From an uncultured Gaiellaceae bacterium (GTDB lineage Bacteria; Actinomycetota; Thermoleophilia; Gaiellales; Gaiellaceae): a stretch of 12,928 nucleotides of DNA. The notes beneath the pieces were generated by a model. The model made no database searches. It had not been told where the DNA came from and saw only the letters and a list, made by a program, of their open reading frames with translations. The stretch lies in the NCBI GenBank assembly GCA_955652075.1, contig CATPAS010000094.1, positions 1 to 12,928 on the forward strand, written 5' to 3'. Position 1 is the first letter of the stretch. Each line of letters begins with the position of its first letter. Shown piece by piece: positions 5,624 to 11,528 of the stretch. The position numbers were made by a program, and so were the translations under genes.

Positions 5624-7120
5624 ATGGGAGAGGTCACGATCGAGGTCAAGGCACCCGGAGAGGGCGAGCCTGACTCCCTTGCGGTCCCTTTTCCGACAGG
5701 GTCGGGCCCATTCTCGAACGGCGCGCGCGAGCTGGACGGGCTGCTGGCGGGCCGGCTCCAACGACTTGCCGACACGGGCGAGCTGAAGGGCGAGCTCGGA
5801 ACGACCGTCGTCCTGCATACGGACGGCGAGCTGAACGCGCGGCGCGTCGTCGTCGCCGGGGTCGGGAAGAGGGACGAGGTAGACGCCGATACGTTGCGCA
5901 CCGCCGCCGCGGCCGTCGCGCACCGGGTCGCCGACGTCGGCGGGACCCTGGGCTGGGGGCTGGACCCATCGCTCCCCCTCTCCCTCGAGGAGCAGGCTCG
6001 CGCGATCGTCGAGGGCACGATGCTCGGGTCGTACAGCCCCGCCCGCTGGAAGACGCAGGAACAGCCGGAGGCGCGCGTCGAGAAGATCGTCCTCTACACC
6101 ACGGACCCGGACGGCCTTGCGGAGAGCGCGAGCCGGATCGCAGGCGTTGGCAAGTGGGTCAACCTCGCAAGGGATCTCGCCAACTCGCCGCCGAACGAGC
6201 TGACCCCCGCGGCCCTGGCGACGCGGGCGGCCGAGCTCGCAGGCCCGAGGCTCGAGGTCGAAGCGCTCGATCCCGGCCAGATCGACGAGCTCGGGATGGG
6301 GGCGCTCTCGGCCGTCGGCCGCGCGAGCTCGAATGGACCGCGCCTGATCGTCCTTCGCTACGAACCGGCGCGGGCAACACGCAAGGAGCTCGTGCTCGGG
6401 CTCGTCGGCAAAGCAATCACCTTCGACGCCGGAGGCATCTCGCTGAAACCAGCGCTGAAGATGCAGGACATGAAGGGCGACATGGCCGGCGGCGCGGCCG
6501 TGATCGCGGCCATGGCGGCCGTGGCTGAGCTCGAGCTGCCCGTGCGGATCGTCGCCGTCGTGGCCGCGGCGGAGAACCTCGTCAGCGGCGACTCTTTCAG
6601 GCCGGGCGACATCCTCCGTGCAGCGAACGGCAAGACGATCGAGATCACGAACACCGATGCCGAAGGGCGGCTGGTGCTCGCTGATGCGTTGTGGTACGCG
6701 CGGCGGGAAGGCGCAACACACTTGCTCGACCTTGCAACTCTGACGGGTGCGATGGAGCTCGCGCTCGGGGACTTCTACGCAGGCCTGTTTGCCAACGAAG
6801 AGGATTGGCTGCAAGAGGTCCTGGCGGCGGCGAAGACGAGCGGCGACCACGCCTGGCCCTTCCCGCTCCACCCCCGCTATCGCCGCTACGTCGATTCGTC
6901 ATTCGCGGACCTGAAGAACTCTTCCGATCTCCGGCAGGGCTCGCCGGTCCTGGCCGCAGAGTTCCTGCGCGAGTTCTCCGGCGAAGGGCCGTGGGCGCAC
7001 ATCGACATGGCGGGCCCCGGGTTCCTCGAGCGCTCACGCGGCGACTACCTCACGCAGCGCGGCGGGACAGGCTACGGCGTTCGCCTGATCGTCGAGCTTG
7101 CGCAACGCCTTTCACGTTGA
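5624..7120 (+). CDS. pepA: Leucyl aminopeptidase (M17 family)
   Basis: The 498-residue cytosolic enzyme removes N-terminal residues, preferably leucine and similar side chains, from peptides using two metal ions. The N-terminal macro-like domain (about 1-160) is variable. The catalytic domain has the complete M17 set: VGKAITFDAGGISLKP gives K263, D268 and K275; MKGDMAGGAA gives D286; the signature NTDAEGRL at 343-350 gives D345, E347 and R349. Each is seven residues earlier than its E. coli PepA counterpart. DLATLTGAMELALG (369-382) and the C-terminal HIDMAGPGF (459-467) also fit. M17 enzymes usually form hexamers. The ATG at 5624 follows a leaderless-type promoter. The stop overlaps the TTG start of the acyl-CoA dehydrogenase, so the two are co-transcribed and probably translationally coupled. 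Confidence 0.97.
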   Translation: MGEVTIEVKAPGEGEPDSLAVPFPTGSGPFSNGARELDGLLAGRLQRLADTGELKGELGTTVVLHTDGELNARRVVVAGVGKRDEVDADTLRTAAAAVAHRVADVGGTLGWGLDPSLPLSLEEQARAIVEGTMLGSYSPARWKTQEQPEARVEKIVLYTTDPDGLAESASRIAGVGKWVNLARDLANSPPNELTPAALATRAAELAGPRLEVEALDPGQIDELGMGALSAVGRASSNGPRLIVLRYEPARATRKELVLGLVGKAITFDAGGISLKPALKMQDMKGDMAGGAAVIAAMAAVAELELPVRIVAVVAAAENLVSGDSFRPGDILRAANGKTIEITNTDAEGRLVLADALWYARREGATHLLDLATLTGAMELALGDFYAGLFANEEDWLQEVLAAAKTSGDHAWPFPLHPRYRRYVDSSFADLKNSSDLRQGSPVLAAEFLREFSGEGPWAHIDMAGPGFLERSRGDYLTQRGGTGYGVRLIVELAQRLSR

Positions 7121-8250
7121 ACTTCGATCTCGACCAGGAGCACGAGCTCGTCCGCTCCACCGTGCGCGAGTTCGCGCAGCAGCGGGTCGCCCCCGTGGCG
7201 GAGGAGCTGGACCGCGAGAGCCGCTTCCCGTACGAGCTGGTCGGCGAGCTTGCGGAGCTCGGGCTCATGGGCATGACGATTTCGGAGGAGTACGGCGGAG
7301 GCGGCGCGGACACGGTCTCCTATGCAATCGCGGTCGAGGAGCTCACGCGGATCGACTCCTCGGTCGCGATCACGGTCGCCGCGCACCACTCACTCGGGAC
7401 GCTGCCGATCTACTACTACGGCAGCGAGGAACAGAAGCGGCAGTGGCTTCCCGAGCTCACGTCGGGCAAGAAGCTCGCTGCATTCGGATTGACGGAGCCT
7501 GGCGCGGGCTCCGACGCCGGAGCGACGCGCACGCATGCGGAGCTGCGCGACGGTGAGTGGGTCGTGAACGGCTCGAAGATCTTCATCACGAACGCCGGCA
7601 CGGACCTCACCGCGTGCGTCACGATCACCGCGCTTACCGGCGAGGATGAGGTCTCCAACATCATCGTTCCGAACGGAACGCCGGGCTACGAGATCTCGAA
7701 GCCGATGAAGAAACTCGGGTGGCGCGCCTCGGACACGCGCGAGCTGTCGTTCAAGGACGCAGCGGTTCCCGAGGCAAATCTCCTCGGCCCACGGGGAAAA
7801 GGTCTCCAGCAGTTTCTCGAGATTCTCGACGGCGGCCGGATCTCGGTGGCGGCGATGGGCGTGGGGCTCGCGCAGGGCGCCTACGACCTCGCCTACGCCT
7901 ACGCGCAGGAACGGCAGCAGTTCGGGAAGCCGATCGCGAAGTTCCAGGCGGTGCGATTCAAGCTCGCCGATATGGCCACCGAGCTCGAGGCCGGTCGGAA
8001 CCTGGTCTACAAGGCCGCTTGGCTGAAGGATCAGGGGCGCGACTTCGCGCTGGCCGCAGCGCAGGCGAAGCTGTACACGGGTGAGCTCTCGAACCGCACG
8101 GTGAACTGGGCCCTGCAGATCCACGGCGGCTACGGCTACATGGACGAGTACGCGATCTCGCGCCTCTACCGGGATCAGAAGATCCTGGAGATCGGCGAAG
8201 GCACCAATGAAGTCCAGCGCATGGTCATCGCACGACACCTGGGGCTTTGA
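7117..8250 (+). CDS. Acyl-CoA dehydrogenase
   Basis: The 377-residue flavoenzyme introduces the alpha-beta double bond into an acyl-CoA and passes electrons to electron-transfer flavoprotein. The start is the TTG at 7117, whose last two bases lie in the pepA TGA; the protein then opens NFDLDQEHELVRSTVREFA, as in the family. Signatures are FGLTEPGAGSDAGA (123-136), WVVNGSKIFITNAG (148-161), RISVAAMGVGLAQGAYD (241-257), ERQQFGKPI (265-273), and HGGYGYMDEYAISRLYRDQKI ending in GEGTNEVQR (336-368). E361 in EGTNE is at the catalytic-base position of short/branched and medium chain enzymes, unlike isovaleryl- and long-chain types, which use a Glu elsewhere. The frame is open upstream inside pepA, but that extension does not match the family. 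The last 26 bases overlap the convergent copper gene. Confidence 0.95.
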   Translation: MNFDLDQEHELVRSTVREFAQQRVAPVAEELDRESRFPYELVGELAELGLMGMTISEEYGGGGADTVSYAIAVEELTRIDSSVAITVAAHHSLGTLPIYYYGSEEQKRQWLPELTSGKKLAAFGLTEPGAGSDAGATRTHAELRDGEWVVNGSKIFITNAGTDLTACVTITALTGEDEVSNIIVPNGTPGYEISKPMKKLGWRASDTRELSFKDAAVPEANLLGPRGKGLQQFLEILDGGRISVAAMGVGLAQGAYDLAYAYAQERQQFGKPIAKFQAVRFKLADMATELEAGRNLVYKAAWLKDQGRDFALAAAQAKLYTGELSNRTVNWALQIHGGYGYMDEYAISRLYRDQKILEIGEGTNEVQRMVIARHLGL

Positions 8251-10168
8251 TCTTCCGGGGCGCGTTGAACCTCGTGTAGCGATGGGTCATGAAATGCGCC
8301 GCTGCGGTCATGCGCAGACTCCGCGGCAGCAATGTGCGGCGGTCGAGGCGGAGCGTGAACCAGACCGGGCCCGTCGGCTTGAAGAACGAGACGACATACG
8401 TCGTCGGCGTCGTCTCGAGCAGATACGCGTTCGTGAAGTGGCCCGACCAGATCGGCTCCGGCTGCGGCGTCAGATCCTGCGGCGAAGGCACCCACCTGCC
8501 TCCATGCGTTCGGTCCCACCGCCGTGTGCCGATGATGATCCCGTCCGCACCGCCGTGAATGCGGTACATCAGCCGGTTCGGGCGCTCGAGCGTGAAATCC
8601 GCGATCACCTTGTCCCGCGGGCTGGAAGCGAGGCGCTCCACGTAGTCGACACTCCGGAGCCTGCGAAACGCGCTCGTCGCTCGAGAGACGAGCGCGCTCG
8701 CCGACCGCGCGCGAGCGGGGAACCTGAAGACGAGTTTCCGGCCGGCCACGGACACGACGACTTTGCCGGCGAAGGAGCCGAAGGAGCCGTAACACCCTGA
8801 TCCACATGGGCGCGCCGCGACTCCTGCGATTTTCACAGAGAGCCCGTTCACGGCGAGGCCGTCCGGACCGAGGGCGACGAGCTCGGCGCCGGGCGGCCGG
8901 ACACTTAGTGCAACGGCGAGGTCGCCGCTCTCGCGCGCCTGCACGACCATGCCCTTCGTTGGAAGAGGAGGCGGCCCCTTCAACTCCACAGCGGCTGCGC
9001 GCGCAACACGGTCTCGTCCGGGCTGGAGATCCGTCAGCAGCGCCACAGCAGCGACGAGCCCCACGAACAGCGCCAGCTCGACGGCGACGTTACGCCGCAG
9101 GCCCTCGAGCGACAGCCGCGGGATCAGCCGGTAGCGGTTGAGCCATCCGATCGTCACGAGAACCGTGAGCAGCGCCGTCTTGAATATGAGCAGCCGCCCG
9201 TAGCCCGTCGACCACACCTGTTCGACCGAGCGCAGCTCCCCGAAGGCGCGAAGCACGCCGGTCGCGGCGAGCACTCCGACAGACACGAGCGCGACATTCG
9301 AGAAGCGGCGCACCATGGGCGCGCGGTCGCCCGAGCTCATGAGCGCCAGCCCGAGCGCGACGAGCCCGCCGAGCCAGAACGATGCAGCCGCGACATGCAG
9401 GAAGTCGACCGCAGGCTCCAGCAACGGCCTGCCCCGATCGAGGGAATGGCCGGCGAGCGTCGGCAGCGGCAGCAGCACGAGGCCGACGACGAACGGCAGC
9501 GGCTCGAGTCTCGGAAAGACGGGTGCGACGGCAGCGAAGAGTGCGCCGAGCCCAGAGAGCACGGCCGCCACGGCCATCACGATGCCGAAGCGCGTCGAGA
9601 GCGAGACGTCGTGCGCCATGCCCGATGCACCGACCAAGACGAGCAGGAAAGCGCCGAGCATCAGCCGTACCGGGACCCGGCCGACGGCGAACCGGAAGAA
9701 CGCCGCACCCCCCGCAGTCAGGAGGCCCGCAAAGAAGAGCAGCCGGGAGACGACGTCCTGGGCGCTCGGGCCGTTGTCGGCGGAGAGAGCCGCTTGGGGT
9801 GGCGCCCGCCCGGCGCCGACGCCGAAGGCGAGCACTCCCGCCAGCGTGTGGCCGTCTTCTGATTGGACGCGCCACAGCACGGTGTAGTCGCCGTCACCGA
9901 GACCGCTCCGAAGCGGGACGACGAGCGTGCGGCCGCCCACGACACGAGGCTTTCCGTCGAGGACCGACCCCCCTCCGTTGCGGATCGCCTTGATCCCGGA
10001 CGCGGCACGCACTGTGTCGGCGAAGAAGACGCGGACGCCGGTCGGCGCCTTTCCGACCACGGTTCCGTCCCCGGGGACGGTCCGCAGGAGCCTGGCATGA
10101 GCCCAGGCCGTCTCGGGGAGAGCCAGGGCACAGAGCAGGGCGAGGAGGAGAAGGGGCCGAACCACCAA
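8225..10168 (-). CDS. CopC-CopD copper protein with C-terminal beta and LolA-like modules
   Basis: The 647-residue secreted/membrane protein has several parts. Residues 1-23 are a signal peptide ending AWA, so H24 (AHARLLRTVPGDG) would become the mature N-terminus, as in CopC, where it binds Cu(II); D105 and H107 in SEDGHTLAG complete that site. Residues 138-380 hold about eight membrane helices of the CopD type, with H186, H241 and H258 in or near the membrane. Residues about 405-485 look like a small beta domain with a CGSGC motif (C455, C459). Residues 488-632 resemble a LolA/LppX-type lipid-binding fold (FRRLRSVDYVERL onward, then DRRTLLPRSLRM). An even number of helices puts all soluble parts outside the cytoplasm. 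The start is TTG 10168 or GTG 10165. The expected role is copper binding and import; the tail's role is unknown. Confidence 0.85.
   Translation of the reverse strand: MVVRPLLLLALLCALALPETAWAHARLLRTVPGDGTVVGKAPTGVRVFFADTVRAASGIKAIRNGGGSVLDGKPRVVGGRTLVVPLRSGLGDGDYTVLWRVQSEDGHTLAGVLAFGVGAGRAPPQAALSADNGPSAQDVVSRLLFFAGLLTAGGAAFFRFAVGRVPVRLMLGAFLLVLVGASGMAHDVSLSTRFGIVMAVAAVLSGLGALFAAVAPVFPRLEPLPFVVGLVLLPLPTLAGHSLDRGRPLLEPAVDFLHVAAASFWLGGLVALGLALMSSGDRAPMVRRFSNVALVSVGVLAATGVLRAFGELRSVEQVWSTGYGRLLIFKTALLTVLVTIGWLNRYRLIPRLSLEGLRRNVAVELALFVGLVAAVALLTDLQPGRDRVARAAAVELKGPPPLPTKGMVVQARESGDLAVALSVRPPGAELVALGPDGLAVNGLSVKIAGVAARPCGSGCYGSFGSFAGKVVVSVAGRKLVFRFPARARSASALVSRATSAFRRLRSVDYVERLASSPRDKVIADFTLERPNRLMYRIHGGADGIIIGTRRWDRTHGGRWVPSPQDLTPQPEPIWSGHFTNAYLLETTPTTYVVSFFKPTGPVWFTLRLDRRTLLPRSLRMTAAAHFMTHRYTRFNAPRKIKAPGVVR
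8771..8788. repeat. Nine-base tandem duplication inside the copper gene
   Basis: GAAGGAGCC occurs twice head to tail. On the coding (minus) strand it encodes GSF-GSF at residues 461-466, two residues after the CGSGC motif. It is in frame and small, possibly a slippage duplication. Confidence 0.5.
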
Positions 10169-10178
10169 CGCTTCAAGA

Positions 10179-10204
10179 AAGCTAGCGGGGCACGCTGTTA
10201 GCTT
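10179..10204. promoter_or_regulatory. Back-to-back -10 boxes of the divergent copper and persulfide genes
   Basis: TAGCTT appears on the plus strand at 10199-10204, seven bases before the GTG of the persulfide dioxygenase gene. It also appears on the minus strand at 10184-10179, ten bases before the TTG (thirteen before the GTG) of the copper gene. The two form a perfect 6-base inverted repeat with 14 bases between. Either promoter's -35 region would fall on the other's -10, so two polymerases could not bind at once. Neither start has a ribosome binding site, which fits leaderless or near-leaderless messages. The 43-base gap leaves little room for any other control site. Confidence 0.45.
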
Positions 10205-10211
10205 CTCGGGT

Positions 10212-11528
10212 GTGCTGTTTCGCCAGTTCGTCGACGACGATCTCGGCTGCGCCTCCTACCTGATCGGCGACCCCAGCAAGGGGGAGGCCTTCCTGATCGA
10301 CCCTGCGTACGCGATCGAGCAGTACCTCGAGGCGGCGGACGAGGAAGGCGTCCGCATCGCCCGTGTGCTCGAGACGCACACCCACGCCGATCATGTCTCG
10401 GGTCACGGGCGACTTGCCCTCGAGCACGGCGTACCGACCTCCGTCCACCCGCTCGCCGAACCTGAGTTCGACTTCGAGCCGCTCGAGGACGGCCAGGACC
10501 TGCCCGCCGGGTCGGTGTCGATTCGCGTGATCCATACGCCAGGCCATCGACCGGAGCACTGCGCTTTCGTCGTCGACGACCGGCTCGTGCTCACCGGCGA
10601 CTCGCTCTTCGTCGGCGACGCCGCTCGACCCGACCTCGCCGTCGAGGCGCGCGAAGGCGCCGAGGGCCTTTTTCACTCGCTGCAACGGCTGACGCAGCTC
10701 CCGGACTCGTACGAGGTCTACCCCGGGCATGTCGCCGGCTCGCTGTGCGGCGCGGCCATGAGCCCTGCGCACTCTTCGACGATCGGCGACGAGAAACGCA
10801 CCAACGGGAAGCTGGACTACGGCGACGCACAGGCGTTCGTCAACGCGACAACTTCTCTGTCGACGCCCCGTCCGCCGACCACCGCCCGCGTGGTCGCGCT
10901 CAACAAGGGACCGTTCATCGGCGCGCCTCCCACACTCGAACATCTCGAGGACCCCGGGGACGGAACGATTCTCGACGTGCGTCCCGCGGAGATGCACGCG
11001 GCAGGACACGTCCACGGCGCCTTCAACGTTCCGGTGTCAGGCTCTTCGTTCGCGACGCGTGCGGGGTTCGTGCTCGATCCGGAAGAACGAATCGTCATCC
11101 ACGCCTCCGACGAGGCCGAGGCCGCCGAGGCGGCGCGCGGGCTACAGGCAGTCGGGTTCATCGAGCTGGCCGGCTACGTCACCGAGGCCCGCCTGACGGA
11201 GAAGCTCGAGCCCGTGGAGCTCGACGAGCTGGAGCAACTGCTCGAGCGAGGGGCTGTGCAAGTGCTCGACGTGCGGGAGAAGTCGGAGCGGGACGAGGGT
11301 TACATCCCGGGCTCGTTCCACATCCCGTTTCGAATGTTGCGTGAAAGCGGAGCCGAGGGCATGGACGCGGAGAAGCCGGTCGTGACGATCTGCGAGTCGG
11401 GCATGCGGGCGAGCATCGCGGCAAGCGTGCTGACGGCTGCCGGCGTCGACGCGCGTCCGGTGCTGCACGGAGGCGTGAACGATTGGCCGGGCGGAACCGT
11501 TTCGTTCAGGCGCTGCGGCTCAGGCTGA
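10212..11528 (+). CDS. CstB-like persulfide dioxygenase with pseudo-rhodanese and rhodanese domains
   Basis: The 438-residue protein has the three-part plan of Staphylococcus aureus CstB. Residues 1-215 are a metallo-beta-lactamase fold of the ETHE1/persulfide-dioxygenase group: THTHADHVSGH (55-65) gives H56, H58, D60 and H61, followed by H112 (HTPGH), D130 (TGDSLFVGDAARPDL) and H173 (YPGH), the ligands for a non-haem iron. C179 in GSLCG lies near where CstB has a dioxygenase-domain cysteine. Residues about 225-325 are a rhodanese fold whose loop reads IHASDEAEA and lacks the cysteine. Residues 335-430 are a second rhodanese with C394 in CESGMRA. The expected chemistry is oxidation of low-molecular-weight persulfides plus sulfur transfer towards thiosulfate, in the cytoplasm. 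The GTG start follows TAGCTT by seven bases. The end overlaps the next gene by nine bases. Confidence 0.93.
   Translation: MLFRQFVDDDLGCASYLIGDPSKGEAFLIDPAYAIEQYLEAADEEGVRIARVLETHTHADHVSGHGRLALEHGVPTSVHPLAEPEFDFEPLEDGQDLPAGSVSIRVIHTPGHRPEHCAFVVDDRLVLTGDSLFVGDAARPDLAVEAREGAEGLFHSLQRLTQLPDSYEVYPGHVAGSLCGAAMSPAHSSTIGDEKRTNGKLDYGDAQAFVNATTSLSTPRPPTTARVVALNKGPFIGAPPTLEHLEDPGDGTILDVRPAEMHAAGHVHGAFNVPVSGSSFATRAGFVLDPEERIVIHASDEAEAAEAARGLQAVGFIELAGYVTEARLTEKLEPVELDELEQLLERGAVQVLDVREKSERDEGYIPGSFHIPFRMLRESGAEGMDAEKPVVTICESGMRASIAASVLTAAGVDARPVLHGGVNDWPGGTVSFRRCGSG

Noticed and set aside
5542..6018. Upstream extension of the small coiled-coil frame, antisense to pepA
   Set aside because: Ser/Pro/Arg-rich low-complexity translation opposite a conserved catalytic gene; the plausible protein starts at 5541 or slightly later.
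6691..7116. In-frame upstream extension of the acyl-CoA dehydrogenase inside pepA
   Set aside because: The extension is Arg/Pro-rich out-of-frame pepA sequence, and the family begins at about the TTG at 7117.
9315..9887. 190-codon plus-strand frame opposite the copper gene, plus neighbours at 9382-9993 and 9395-9862
   Set aside because: Three overlapping frames in the same place are what high-GC antisense sequence gives; the minus-strand protein has a signal peptide, Cu ligands and membrane helices.
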